Shown piece after piece: positions 55,379-64,000 of a stretch of 64,000 nt of DNA. A program made the translations under genes and the position numbers. Source of the DNA: Usitatibacter palustris (lineage in GTDB: Bacteria > Pseudomonadota > Gammaproteobacteria > Burkholderiales > Usitatibacteraceae); NCBI RefSeq assembly GCF_013003985.1, contig NZ_CP053073.1, positions 2,914,001 through 2,978,000 on the forward strand, written 5' to 3'. The notes under the pieces were generated by a model, which ran no database searches, had not been told where the DNA came from, and saw nothing but the letters and a program-made list of their open reading frames with translations. Every line of letters starts with the position of its first letter. The first letter of the stretch is position 1.

Positions 55379-56791
55379 ATGGCCGATACCCCGCACCCCA
55401 TCGCCGACGAAGCCCGGGCCCGGTTCTCCGTGCTGCGGCAGTCGGCCGACGCCGCGGTCGTCGCCGCGATCGAGCGCCTCGCCGCCGAAGGCGAGGACCC
55501 CGCGCTCAATCGCGTGAACGCACTGGAATTCGCCGCACGCCACGATCTCAACGAGGACAAGGTGCTGGGCGCCTTCGTGCACGCGTCCCGCCTGGGCCTG
55601 TTCGACATGTCGTGGAACCTGCTGTGCCCGGGCTGTGGCGGCGTGCTCGACGCCAACGCGACGCTGAAATCCGTGAAGCGCACCGAATACAACTGCGCGC
55701 TGTGCGTCGCGGATTACGAGCCCACGCTCGACGAGATGGTCGAGGTGAGCTTCACGGTGAATCCGCGCGTGCGCCGCATCACCGCTCACGATCCCGACAA
55801 GCTCTCGATGTGGGACTACATGCGCCAGGTCTTCTGGAGCTCCGGCGTCGTGTTCGACGAGCAGAGCTTCGACGACGTGGTGCGCGAAGTGGTGATCGAT
55901 TCGGTGGAGCTCACGCCGGGCGAGAAATGCATCCTGTCGCTGCAGCTCCCATCCGCGTTCGTGATCGTGTTCGATCCGGTCACGCACTCCTCGCAGTTCA
56001 TCGACGTGAAGGGCGAGCCCACGCGCGACCGGCAGGAACTGTCCGTCGTGTACAACAAGGTCCACGCGCACACGGGCACGGTCGAGATGCGCCCGGGTCC
56101 ACTTCGCCTCACGCTCGAGAACCGCACCGATACGCGCGTGCTCACCGGTGTGTTCGTCGCGGGCGACGCGCTGCACCACTTCCTCGGCCAGAAGCGGCAC
56201 TTCCTCACCGCCAAGCGCCTGCTCACCAACCAGGCCTTCCAGGACATCTACCGCACCGACGCGCTCTCCGTGGACCAGCGCCTGAAGATCACCAGCCTCA
56301 CGTTCCTGTTCTCCGACCTCAAGGGCTCGACCGAGCTCTACGAGCGCGTCGGCGATCTCGTTGCCTACGACCTCGTGCGCGCGCACTTCAAGGCGCTCAA
56401 TGAAGCGGTCGCGCTGGAATCGGGCGCGGTCGTGAAGACCATCGGGGACGCGGTGATGGCGACCTTCCCGACGCCCGAGCGCGGGCTCGCCGCCGCACTG
56501 CGCATGCGCGAGGCGCTTGCCGGCGGTGACCTCACGGTGAAGATCGGCCTGCACGAGGGGCCGTGCCTCGCGGTCATGTTGAACGAGCGCCTCGACTACT
56601 TCGGGCAGACCGTCAACATCGCCGCGCGCGTGCAGGGACTCGCGCAGTCGCGCTCGATCTTCGCGACGCGCCCCGTCGTGGAGCACCCGGCCGCCGCGCG
56701 GATCCTGGCGGCCGCGGGCCTCGTGCCGGCACTGCAAAGTGCCACCCTCCGCGGCATCACGGATGCCTTTGCGGTATATGAAATCCCTTGA
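55379..56791 (+). CDS. Class III adenylate/guanylate cyclase with DUF5939 and a zinc-ribbon-like part
   Basis: About 470 residues from the ATG at 55379; a GTG 9 bases upstream is an alternative. The N-terminal half, DUF5939, contains CPGCGG and NCALC pairs (about residues 75-105) that look like a zinc knuckle. The C-terminal catalytic domain has the metal-binding FLFSDLKGSTELYERVGD, VKTIGDAVMATFPTPE, IGLHEGPCLAV and DYFGQTVNIAARVQG, all key parts of class III cyclases. An N-terminal ligand or regulatory role for DUF5939 is unknown. The gene is 102 bases upstream of pckG and might affect catabolite control. Confidence 0.88.
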   Translation: MADTPHPIADEARARFSVLRQSADAAVVAAIERLAAEGEDPALNRVNALEFAARHDLNEDKVLGAFVHASRLGLFDMSWNLLCPGCGGVLDANATLKSVKRTEYNCALCVADYEPTLDEMVEVSFTVNPRVRRITAHDPDKLSMWDYMRQVFWSSGVVFDEQSFDDVVREVVIDSVELTPGEKCILSLQLPSAFVIVFDPVTHSSQFIDVKGEPTRDRQELSVVYNKVHAHTGTVEMRPGPLRLTLENRTDTRVLTGVFVAGDALHHFLGQKRHFLTAKRLLTNQAFQDIYRTDALSVDQRLKITSLTFLFSDLKGSTELYERVGDLVAYDLVRAHFKALNEAVALESGAVVKTIGDAVMATFPTPERGLAAALRMREALAGGDLTVKIGLHEGPCLAVMLNERLDYFGQTVNIAARVQGLAQSRSIFATRPVVEHPAAARILAAAGLVPALQSATLRGITDAFAVYEIP

Positions 56792-56806
56792 TTGGTTATC
56801 AACCAA
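56792..56806. promoter_or_regulatory. Dyad TTGGTT-N3-AACCAA before pckG
   Basis: A perfect 6-bp inverted repeat directly after the cyclase stop codon and about 90 bases before the pckG start. It could be an operator of pckG or a small terminator of the cyclase gene. A second tight dyad, GGGAT-A-ATCCC, lies at 56823-56833, and overlaps a possible -10 (GATAAT). Confidence 0.4.
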
Positions 56807-56893
56807 ATCTCTGGCCCATTCTGGGATAATCCCGGGCATCACGACCCGGGGCGCTACGGCGTCCCGGGCACACGCCCTCCGGAGATGCCCTCG

Positions 56894-58726
56894 ATGCACG
56901 CCCAAGCCGCGCCCGTCCAGCAGGAAGCCCCGACCCGTCACGCGAAGCTCCTCAAGTGGGTGGAAGAAGTCGCCGCCCTCACCCAGCCCGACCGTATTTA
57001 TTGGTGCGATGGCACCGACGCCGAGTACGACCGCCTCTGCGGCGAGCTCGTCGCGGCCGGCACGTTCCGCAAGCTGAACGAGAAGCTCCGCCCGAATTCG
57101 TATCTCGCGTGGTCCGACCCCTCCGACGTCGCGCGCGTCGAGGACCGCACCTTCATCTGCTCGAAGACGAAGGAAGCCGCGGGCCCGACCAACAACTGGA
57201 TGGACCCCGCGCAAATGCGCGCGACGCTGAAGGGCCTGTTCGCGGGCTCGATGCGCGGGCGCACGATGTACGTCGTGCCCTTCAGCATGGGGCCGCTCGG
57301 TTCGCCCATCGCGCACATCGGCGTGGAGATTTCCGATTCGCCGTACGTCGCGGTGAACATGAAGCTCATGACGCGCATGGGCCGCAAGGTCCTCGACGTG
57401 CTGGGCGACAAGGGCGAGTTCGTGCCCTGCCTGCATTCGGTCGGCGCCCCGCTCGCCGCGGGGCAGAAGGACGTCACGTGGCCGTGCAACAAGGACCACA
57501 AGTACATCGTCCACTTCCCGGAGACGAAAGAGATCTGGTCGTTTGGCTCGGGCTACGGCGGCAACGCGTTGCTGGGCAAGAAGTGCTTCGCGTTGCGCAT
57601 CGCGAGCGTGATGGGCCGCGACCAGGGGTGGCTTGCCGAGCACATGCTGATCCTCGGCGTCGAATCGCCCGAGGGAAACAAGCACTACGTCACGGCCGCA
57701 TTCCCGAGTGCGTGCGGCAAGACGAACTTCGCGATGCTGATCCCGCCGCCCGCATTCAAGGGATGGAAGATCACGACCGTCGGCGACGACATCGCGTGGA
57801 TCAAGCCCGGCCCCGATGGGACGCTGCGCGCGATCAATCCGGAGGCCGGCTTCTTCGGCGTGGCCCCGGGCACCTCGATGGCGACCAATCCGAACTGCAT
57901 GGAGACGATCCGCGCGAACACGATCTTCACGAACGTCGCGCTCACACCCGAAGGCGACGTGTGGTGGGAAGGAATGACGAAGGAAGCGCCCGCGAAGCTC
58001 ACCGACTGGACCGGCCAGGAATGGACGCCGGGTTGCGGGCGCCTCGCCGCACACGCGAACGCGCGCTTCACGGTGGCGGCCTCGCAGTGCCCGTCGATCG
58101 ATCCGAAATGGGACGATCCCGCGGGCGTTCCCATCGACGCATTCATCTTCGGCGGCCGGCGCTCCTCCACCGTGCCGCTCGTCACGGAAGCGAAGGACTG
58201 GGTCGAAGGCGTGTACATGGCGTCCACCCTGGGCTCCGAGACCACCGCGGCCATCGTCGGCCAGGTCGGCGTCGTGCGTCGCGACCCGTTCGCGATGCTC
58301 GCCTTCTGCGGCTACAACATCACGCAGTACTTCAAGCACTGGCTCTCGTTCGGCAAGAAGGACCTCAAGCTCCCGAAGATCTACCTGGTGAACTGGTTCC
58401 GCAAGGGCGCGGACGGCAAGTTCCTGTGGCCGGGCTACGGCGAGAACATGCGCGTGCTGAAGTGGATCGTGGAGCGCGTCGAGGGCAAATCCGGCGCGCA
58501 GCCGACCACGCTCGGTAACGTGCCTGCGCACAAGGATCTCGACTGGAGCGGCCTCGAGTCGTTCGGCGAGGCGAAGTTCGCCGACGCCACCGCGATCGAC
58601 AACGCGCAGTGGTCCGACGAGATGAAGCTCCACATGGAGATGGTGGAAGGCAAGCTCGCGCAGGACAACGTGCCGCCGGAGCTTTTCGCCCGGTACCAGG
58701 CGCTGAGAGCCGCTTATCCCTTCTGA
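56894..58726 (+). CDS. pckG: Phosphoenolpyruvate carboxykinase (GTP)
   Basis: 610 residues from the ATG at 56894 (GGAG 9 bases upstream); an earlier ATG at 56885 has no space for a ribosome site. Converts oxaloacetate plus GTP to PEP and CO2 in gluconeogenesis. Present are [24 protein letters not shown], the P-loop-like [13 protein letters not shown] with the reactive cysteine, DDIAWIKPG, and [14 protein letters not shown]. The GTP-dependent type is found in a number of betaproteobacteria, whereas most gammaproteobacteria use the ATP type. Monocistronic by layout. Confidence 0.96.
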   Translation: MHAQAAPVQQEAPTRHAKLLKWVEEVAALTQPDRIYWCDGTDAEYDRLCGELVAAGTFRKLNEKLRPNSYLAWSDPSDVARVEDRTFICSKTKEAAGPTNNWMDPAQMRATLKGLFAGSMRGRTMYVVPFSMGPLGSPIAHIGVEISDSPYVAVNMKLMTRMGRKVLDVLGDKGEFVPCLHSVGAPLAAGQKDVTWPCNKDHKYIVHFPETKEIWSFGSGYGGNALLGKKCFALRIASVMGRDQGWLAEHMLILGVESPEGNKHYVTAAFPSACGKTNFAMLIPPPAFKGWKITTVGDDIAWIKPGPDGTLRAINPEAGFFGVAPGTSMATNPNCMETIRANTIFTNVALTPEGDVWWEGMTKEAPAKLTDWTGQEWTPGCGRLAAHANARFTVAASQCPSIDPKWDDPAGVPIDAFIFGGRRSSTVPLVTEAKDWVEGVYMASTLGSETTAAIVGQVGVVRRDPFAMLAFCGYNITQYFKHWLSFGKKDLKLPKIYLVNWFRKGADGKFLWPGYGENMRVLKWIVERVEGKSGAQPTTLGNVPAHKDLDWSGLESFGEAKFADATAIDNAQWSDEMKLHMEMVEGKLAQDNVPPELFARYQALRAAYPF

Positions 58727-58830
58727 CCCTCGACAGGGTGTAGGACTTGGGCAAGAATCGCGGCTGCTGACCGCGAGCTCCACTTAGAACACCGGCACCC
58801 AGCCGGGCTCGACGGCCGCGAGCCATCAAA

Positions 58831-61821
58831 ATGCGCACAGCCCTTCGCATCGCTTCGACCCTCGCGGCCCTGGCGGCCCTCTTCACGTCCGCGCCCCAGG
58901 CCGCTCCGGTCGGCACGGCGATCGACACGACCGGCGACGTGGGGCAGTACACGTCGATGCAGCTCAACGCGAGCGGCTTCCCCGTCATCAGCTACTTCGA
59001 CTTCACCAACCAGGACCTGAAGCTCGCGATCTGCGAGAGCGTGGCGTGCGCGAGCCCGACGATCCAGGTCATCGACAGCGTGGGCAACGTCGGCTTCTGG
59101 ACGTCGCTTCGACTCGATGCCAGCGGCGCCCCCGTCATTGCCTACTACGACAACACCAACCAGGACATGAAGCTCGCCGTCTGCAACGACGCCTTGTGCA
59201 CCGCGCCGACGATCACCACGATTGACACCGTCGTCGCCAACGGGGGCGAGCCTTCCCTCCAGATCAATGCGCTCGGCTTTCCCGTCATCAGCTACGGCAG
59301 GGGGCTGAAGGTCGCGGTCTGCGGCGACCCCACGTGCACCACCAGGACGATCACCACGATCGAGGCCGGCATCACGGTCGCGACGGTGACTTCGATGCAG
59401 TTGAACAGCAGCGGCTTTCCGGTCATCGCCTACCACGAGGGCACCGCCGGCGACCTGAAGATCGCCGTCTGCGGGGACGCGACCTGCAGCACGTCGACGA
59501 TCACCACGGTCGACAGCACCGGCGTGGTCGGGCAGTCCTTGTCGCTGGCGCTCAATGCCAGCGGCTTCCCCGTCATCACCTACTTCGATACGACCAACTT
59601 CGACCAGAAGTTCGCGGCCTGCGGAGACGCCACGTGCACCACCGCGACGATCAGGACGATCGAGGGCCCGGGGAACTTCGGGCTCTCCAGCTCGGTGCGG
59701 ATGGCCGCCAGCGGCTTTCCGATCTTCGCCTACTGGTCAAACTTGGGGGTGAAGCTCGGCCAATGCGGCGACGCCACCTGCAGCTCGCCGCTGCTCTCGC
59801 TCGTCGAAAGTACGGCCACGGCCGCCAGCGACGTCGGTCGTGGGGTCTCGATGCAGCTCGATGCGACCGGGCGCCCGATCATGAGCTACTACGCGCAGAC
59901 CACGGGTGACCTGAGGATGGCGCGCTTCACCCCCGCCGTCGTGAACTCCGTCGCCGTCCCGGCGAACGCCACCTACGGCGCTGGCCAGAACCTCAACTTC
60001 ACGGTGAACTGGAGCGAAGCGGTGACCGTCACCGGCACGCCCCGGATCACGCTCTTGATCGGCGCCACGCCGCGCCAGGCGACGTATTTTTCGGGCAGCG
60101 GATCGAGCGCACTTGTGTTCCGCTACACCGTCGCCGCCCCCGACACCGACGCCGACGGCATCACGGTCGGCGCCCTCTCGCTCAACGGCGGCACGATCAA
60201 GGACAGCTTCGCGTTCGACGCCACCCTCACGCTCAACTCGGTGGCCTCCACCGCTGCGGTCCTGGTCGAAACAACCGCCCCGGCTGTCACGTCGGTGACC
60301 GTTCCCGCGAATGCGAACTACGTGACCGGCCAGAATCTCGACTTCACGATCAACTGGGACCAGGCCACCCTCGTCACGGGCACGCCGCAACTCGCGCTCA
60401 CGATCGGCGCCGCCACGCGCACCGCCAACTATCTCTCGGGCAGCGGCGGTTCGGCGCTCGTCTTCCGCTACACCGTGGTCGGTGCCGACAACGACCAGGA
60501 CGGCATCGCGGTGGGTGCCCTCTCGCTCAACGGCGGCACGATCCGCGATGCCGCGACCAACAACGCGACGCTCACGCTGAACAGCGTCGGCTCGACCGCG
60601 GCGGTGCTGGTGAACCAGAGCTTCACCGTCACGCCGAATGCGGGTGCCAACGGCACGATCGCGCCGAACACCGCGCAGACAGTTCCCGTGAACGGGACGA
60701 TCGCTTTCACCGCGACGCCGAGCGTGGGCTACACCACGGCCTGGACCGCGACGTGTCCGGGCACGCCGTCCGGCAACACGTTCACGACGGGCGCGATCAC
60801 GGGCAATTGCTCCGTCACCGCGAGCTTCACGCTGAACAGCTATACCGTGACGCCGAGCGCGGGCGCGAACGGGACGATTGCTCCCAACACCGCACAGGTG
60901 GTTGGCCACGGCGGCACGACGAGCTTCACGGCGACGCCGGGCGTGGGCTACACGACGTCGTGGGCCGGCTCGACCTGCCCGGGCACGCCGGCGGGCAACA
61001 CCTTCACGACGGGCGCGATCACGGCGAACTGCTCGGTCGCTGCGAGCTTCACCCTGAACAGCTACACGGTCACGCCGAGCCTGTTTGGAGGGAACGGCAC
61101 GATCTCGCCGACCACCCCGCAAACGGTGGCCCACGGCGGCACCACCACCTTCACGGTGACGCCGAGCCTGGGCTACATCCCGTCGTGGCCCTTCACGACT
61201 TGCCCGGGCACGCCGTCGGGCAACTCGTTCACGGCGGGGCCGATCACGGCGAACTGCACGGTCGTGGCGTCATTCGTATCGACGGCGAACACCAACTTCT
61301 CCGGACCGTCGGCCACCGGCACCGGAACCATCACGGCTGCGATCACGGGTGGCAGCGTGACGTGCGGCTTCACCACGCCGCAGTTCATCCCGCTCGCGGG
61401 CCACGCCGCCAGCCCGCCCGCGGGTTCCGCTCCCAACGGCTACAACTTCCCGCACGGACTCTTCGATTTCCGCACGACGCTGTGCACGCCCGGTTCCACG
61501 CTCACGTTCGCAATAACGTATCCGGCCGCGCTGCCCGCGGGAACCCAGTATTGGAAGTACGGCCCGACGCCCGGCAACGCGACGCCGCATTGGTACACGC
61601 TGCCTGTGACCATTGCCGGCGCGACGGCCACGTTCACGATCACGGATGGCGGATTGGGTGACGACGATCTCACCGCGAACGGCGCGATCGTCGACCAGGG
61701 TGGCCCGGGGGTACCGGGTGCGGCGGGCACCGCCACCGCCGTCCCGACGCTCTCGGAGTGGATGCTGATCGTCCTCGCGACCCTGATGCTCGGGTTTGCC
61801 CTCCCGCGGCGCCGCGCCTAG
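58831..61821 (+). CDS. Large IPTL-CTERM surface protein with tandem repeats
   Basis: 996 residues, signal peptide ending APQAAP. Domains in order: about seven beta-propeller-like repeats of about 52 residues with the pattern [13 protein letters not shown] and GD(A/P)TCTT (residues 30-370); two Big/SwmB-type repeats of about 110 residues ([18 protein letters not shown] and [16 protein letters not shown]); three repeats of about 70 residues starting [19 protein letters not shown]; a choice-of-anchor-U-like domain ([12 protein letters not shown], about 820-950); and a C-terminal sorting tail [19 protein letters not shown] then basic RRR. The tail is the IPTL-CTERM signal that is cut by an exosortase-like protease. 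None of that machinery is in this window. Confidence 0.85.
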   Translation: MRTALRIASTLAALAALFTSAPQAAPVGTAIDTTGDVGQYTSMQLNASGFPVISYFDFTNQDLKLAICESVACASPTIQVIDSVGNVGFWTSLRLDASGAPVIAYYDNTNQDMKLAVCNDALCTAPTITTIDTVVANGGEPSLQINALGFPVISYGRGLKVAVCGDPTCTTRTITTIEAGITVATVTSMQLNSSGFPVIAYHEGTAGDLKIAVCGDATCSTSTITTVDSTGVVGQSLSLALNASGFPVITYFDTTNFDQKFAACGDATCTTATIRTIEGPGNFGLSSSVRMAASGFPIFAYWSNLGVKLGQCGDATCSSPLLSLVESTATAASDVGRGVSMQLDATGRPIMSYYAQTTGDLRMARFTPAVVNSVAVPANATYGAGQNLNFTVNWSEAVTVTGTPRITLLIGATPRQATYFSGSGSSALVFRYTVAAPDTDADGITVGALSLNGGTIKDSFAFDATLTLNSVASTAAVLVETTAPAVTSVTVPANANYVTGQNLDFTINWDQATLVTGTPQLALTIGAATRTANYLSGSGGSALVFRYTVVGADNDQDGIAVGALSLNGGTIRDAATNNATLTLNSVGSTAAVLVNQSFTVTPNAGANGTIAPNTAQTVPVNGTIAFTATPSVGYTTAWTATCPGTPSGNTFTTGAITGNCSVTASFTLNSYTVTPSAGANGTIAPNTAQVVGHGGTTSFTATPGVGYTTSWAGSTCPGTPAGNTFTTGAITANCSVAASFTLNSYTVTPSLFGGNGTISPTTPQTVAHGGTTTFTVTPSLGYIPSWPFTTCPGTPSGNSFTAGPITANCTVVASFVSTANTNFSGPSATGTGTITAAITGGSVTCGFTTPQFIPLAGHAASPPAGSAPNGYNFPHGLFDFRTTLCTPGSTLTFAITYPAALPAGTQYWKYGPTPGNATPHWYTLPVTIAGATATFTITDGGLGDDDLTANGAIVDQGGPGVPGAAGTATAVPTLSEWMLIVLATLMLGFALPRRRA

Positions 61822-61824
61822 GAG

Positions 61825-61849
61825 ACCAATGGGGTCAGACCCCATTGGT
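61825..61849. repeat. 12-bp palindrome centred on GGGGTCAGACCCC (P3)
   Basis: ACCAATGGGGTC, one base, GACCCCATTGGT: perfect 12-bp arms with a 1-base centre, 3 bases after the IPTL gene stop codon. The core GGGGTCAG is shared with the longer palindromes at 15142 and 46032. Unlike those, its neighbours are not convergent. Confidence 0.75.
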
Positions 61850-61885
61850 TTTCCGTAACATTCGCGCCAAGGTAGACTGCACGCC

Positions 61886-62647
61886 ATGTCGCTCTACGAA
61901 GACCGCAGCACCATCCCCGCGTCGATCATCGTCGGCCTGTGCGTGGCCGTGGGCCTCGCCGCGGGCGGCTGGCTCATCGGCAAGGGCATGGCGCGCTTCA
62001 AGTCCGACATGCGCACCGTCACGGTGAAGGGCCTCGTCGAGAAGGAAGTGAAGGCGGACCAGGCGGTGTGGACGCTGGGCCTGCGCCGCGCGAGCGATCT
62101 CCTTCCGGACGCGCACACGAAGGTCACCGCCGACCGCGACGCGGTCCTCGCCTTCCTCAAGAAGCAGGGCTTCACGGATGCCGATATCGAACGGCAACCG
62201 ACGAAGACACTCGACAAGCTCGCGCGCGACTTCAGCGGCCAGCAGGCCGAGCGCTTCCGCTACGTCGTTACCACGGCGGTCGTCGTGAAGACCGCGAACG
62301 TGGATCTCGTCCGTGCCGCGAGCGGCGCGACCGAGGAGCTCCTCAAGGCGGGCGTCATCCTCGATGCGGAGAACGCGAGTGGCGCGGCGAACCCGCGCTT
62401 CGTGCTCGCGAAGTTCAACGACCTGCGCCCGCAACTCCTCGCGGAAGCCACCAAGAACGCGCGCTCCATCGCGCAACAGTTCGCGGCCGATTCGGGCGCG
62501 ACGGTCGGCAGCATCCGCTCGGCCAACCAGGGCAACATCCAGATCTTCGGCACCGACGGCAACGACGAGTCGGCCGCCTTCAGCCCCACCAGCGCCGTCA
62601 CCAAGAAGATTCGCGTCGTCAGCACGTTCGAGTTCGAGCTGCAGTAA
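61886..62647 (+). CDS. SIMPL-domain (DUF541) protein, membrane-anchored
   Basis: 253 residues. An N-terminal membrane helix (SIIVGLCVAVGLAAGGWLIG) is followed by the SIMPL/DUF541 domain: MRTVTVKGLVEKEVKADQAVW, YVVTTAVVVKTANVDLVRAAS and AKFNDLRPQLLAEATKNAR. The domain is named for mouse SIMPL; bacterial members such as BP26 of Brucella form outer-membrane or periplasmic channel-like oligomers. The stop overlaps the start of the M20 peptidase gene (TAATG). Confidence 0.87.
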   Translation: MSLYEDRSTIPASIIVGLCVAVGLAAGGWLIGKGMARFKSDMRTVTVKGLVEKEVKADQAVWTLGLRRASDLLPDAHTKVTADRDAVLAFLKKQGFTDADIERQPTKTLDKLARDFSGQQAERFRYVVTTAVVVKTANVDLVRAASGATEELLKAGVILDAENASGAANPRFVLAKFNDLRPQLLAEATKNARSIAQQFAADSGATVGSIRSANQGNIQIFGTDGNDESAAFSPTSAVTKKIRVVSTFEFELQ

Positions 62648-63993
62648 TGATCGACGACGCAGTCCGCGAGCGCTCCGGGGCGCTCGTCCAGACCCTCCTC
62701 GATTCCATCCGCATCGCCTCGGTAAGCCTCACGGGCGAAGGCATCGGCGACCAGGTCGCGTTCCTCCGGAAGCGCCTCGAGGGCTGGGGCTTCGCGGTCG
62801 AGGTGCACGACACCACGAGCCATCCGATCATCTACGCGGAGGCCGGGCCTGCCGACGCGAAGTTCACGTGGCTGCTCTACGGGCACTACGACGTCTATCC
62901 GGCCGACGAGAAGCAGGAAGGCTGGCGGACGAAGCCGTTCGAGCCCGTGATCGAGGGCGACCGGATCTGGGGCCGCGGCGCGGGCGACAACAAGGGCCAG
63001 CACCTCGCGATGCTGGGCGCCATCGCGACGTGGCGCGAAACGCGCGGCGAGCTTCCCGTGCGCATCAAGCTGATCCTCGAAGGCGACGAGGAGACGGGCT
63101 CGGTGCCGCTGCCGAAGTTCGTCGAAGCCAATCGCGCGCGCCTGAAGGCGGATCTGTGCGTCTACTCCGACGGCCCGATGTTCCCGAACGACCAGCCGGT
63201 GCTGCTGATGGGCGTGCGCGGCAACCTCGGCCTCGAATTCATCTCGAAGGGCGCGAAGAGGAACCTCCACTCCGGAAACTTCGGCGGCGTGGCGCCCAAC
63301 CCGACGCTCGACCTCATTCATTTCCTCGCGGAGATCGTCGATCGCGACGGCAAGCTCACGGTGCCCGGCGCGGGTTACGCCGACGTGAAGGTGGCGCCCG
63401 CGGATCTCGAGGCGGTACGCACGCTGCCGGTGGACCACGAGGGCTTTCGCGAAAGCGTGGGCGCCGATCCCACCACGGGCAGCGACGACGCGCTCTTCCA
63501 CGAGCGCCTGATGCTGCGACCGGCATTCAATGTCTCGGGCTTTGCAGCGGGCTACAGCGGCGCGGGGTCGAAGTCGATCATCTTCAAGGAGGCGATCGCG
63601 AAGGCCGACGTGCGGCTCGTGGCCGGGCAGGATCCGGTTGCAGTCGCGGATGCGATCCGCGCGCACGCGGCGAAGCTCGGCTACAAGGGCATCGAGATCA
63701 AGTCGCTCAAGGGCACGCCCGCCTCGCGCACGCCGCTCGATCACGCCTTCGTGCCGATGGTGCGCGATGCGGTGGCGAAGGGTTTCGGGCGCGATCCGTT
63801 CGTGGTGCCGAGCCTGGGCGGGACGACGCCCGACTTCGTCTTCACGAAGCTGCTCGGGCTTCCCTCGATCGTGATTCCGCTGGCACCCTACGACGAGAAC
63901 AACCACGCGCCCAACGAATCGACCAAGGTTTCGCTCTACCTCGCCGGCGTGCGCTCCGGCCTGCACCTGCTCGAGGCCATGGCGCGCGCGTAG
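62647..63993 (+). CDS. M20-family metallopeptidase
   Basis: 448 residues from an ATG that overlaps the SIMPL stop (TAATG). M20 signatures: LLYGHYDVYPADE (metal His and Asp), GRGAGDNKGQHLAML (Asp that bridges both metals), LILEGDEETGSVPL (catalytic Glu pair) and the dimerisation domain after NLHSGNFGG; the last His ligand is in PYDENNHAPNES. Such enzymes (ArgE/DapE/CPG2, dipeptidases) cleave peptide or amide bonds of small substrates. No signal peptide. The gene ends 7 bases before the window edge. Confidence 0.9.
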   Translation: MIDDAVRERSGALVQTLLDSIRIASVSLTGEGIGDQVAFLRKRLEGWGFAVEVHDTTSHPIIYAEAGPADAKFTWLLYGHYDVYPADEKQEGWRTKPFEPVIEGDRIWGRGAGDNKGQHLAMLGAIATWRETRGELPVRIKLILEGDEETGSVPLPKFVEANRARLKADLCVYSDGPMFPNDQPVLLMGVRGNLGLEFISKGAKRNLHSGNFGGVAPNPTLDLIHFLAEIVDRDGKLTVPGAGYADVKVAPADLEAVRTLPVDHEGFRESVGADPTTGSDDALFHERLMLRPAFNVSGFAAGYSGAGSKSIIFKEAIAKADVRLVAGQDPVAVADAIRAHAAKLGYKGIEIKSLKGTPASRTPLDHAFVPMVRDAVAKGFGRDPFVVPSLGGTTPDFVFTKLLGLPSIVIPLAPYDENNHAPNESTKVSLYLAGVRSGLHLLEAMARA

Positions 63994-64000
63994 TTACTTG

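Noticed and set aside
58726..58739. ACCCT-cgac-AGGGT hairpin after pckG as a terminator
   Set aside because: Only 5 bp and no T-run; could be chance. Not listed as a feature.
55262..58783. A 1173-codon minus-strand frame opposite the cyclase and pckG
   Set aside because: It crosses two well-supported plus-strand genes and their gap, with no motif or start signal; a product of codon bias.
60620..61270. Regular repeats in the IPTL gene as a CRISPR-like array
   Set aside because: The repeats are in frame, about 70 codons long and encode a repeated protein domain; there are no short direct repeats with unique spacers.

Overview
The window reads as chromosomal DNA of a high-GC betaproteobacterium. 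Several things point that way: the tsaE-amiC pair divergent from queG, eno-ftsB and pyrG-kdsA pairs, a Bug-type solute-binding protein, a GTP-type PEP carboxykinase, a soxXYZA cluster and an IPTL-CTERM surface protein. Coding density is high, no gap between genes exceeds 300 bases, and many neighbours overlap by ATGA, GTGA, TAATG or TGATG. I see no tRNA, rRNA, CRISPR array, insertion sequence or phage. A relative of Usitatibacter or other environmental Nitrosomonadales/Burkholderiales is my guess from gene content only.

Layout. 1-3.4 kb: the end of an EAL-domain gene, then amiC and tsaE (minus) divergent from queG. 3.4-9.9 kb: a secreted protein of unknown role, an S10 carboxypeptidase with a chagasin-like inhibitor, a DUF4124-glutaredoxin protein, a PQQ-type sugar dehydrogenase and a Tat-exported FAD oxidase. 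9.9-14.1 kb: a five-gene minus-strand chain marC-greB-traB-TPP enzyme-mini SPFH, every junction overlapping. 14.2-17.1 kb: a Bug receptor, a 45-bp perfect palindrome, a YjbR protein, ftsB and eno. 17.2-24.4 kb: mostly single envelope or exported proteins, an amidohydrolase and a leucyl aminopeptidase. 24.4-26.9 kb: a GbsR/MarR regulator and a three-gene operon that share an operator-like palindrome. 26.8-37.2 kb: an eleven-gene minus-strand run holding a GMC oxidoreductase, a molybdenum hydroxylase pair, soxXYZA, pnuC and a ZnuD-like TonB receptor. 37.3-43.9 kb: two large secreted oxidoreductase-like proteins with nearly the same C-terminal domain. 43.9-46.0 kb: an ammonium transporter behind a sigma-54 promoter, with a coupled unknown gene. 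46.0-49.6 kb: a 66-bp perfect palindrome, then pyrG-kdsA-panE on the minus strand. 49.7-58.7 kb: envelope proteins, mtnA with a class II aldolase (a likely DHAP shunt), a MEDS protein, a DadA-like oxidase, a class III cyclase and pckG. 58.8-64 kb: an IPTL-CTERM protein, a small GGGGTCAG palindrome, a SIMPL protein and an M20 peptidase.

The most distinctive non-coding signals are three palindromes at gene 3' ends that carry GGGTCAG, two of them extremely long and perfect and holding stop codons of both convergent neighbours. Other signals are the paired TTTCTG-N6-CAGAAA operators, the sigma-54/NtrC-like region before amt, and a short repeat that covers the start of soxX. The strongest pathway inferences are the mtnA-aldolase shunt, the reduced sox cluster whose SoxY lacks the usual GGCGG end, and the pair of secreted proteins with a shared C-terminal module.
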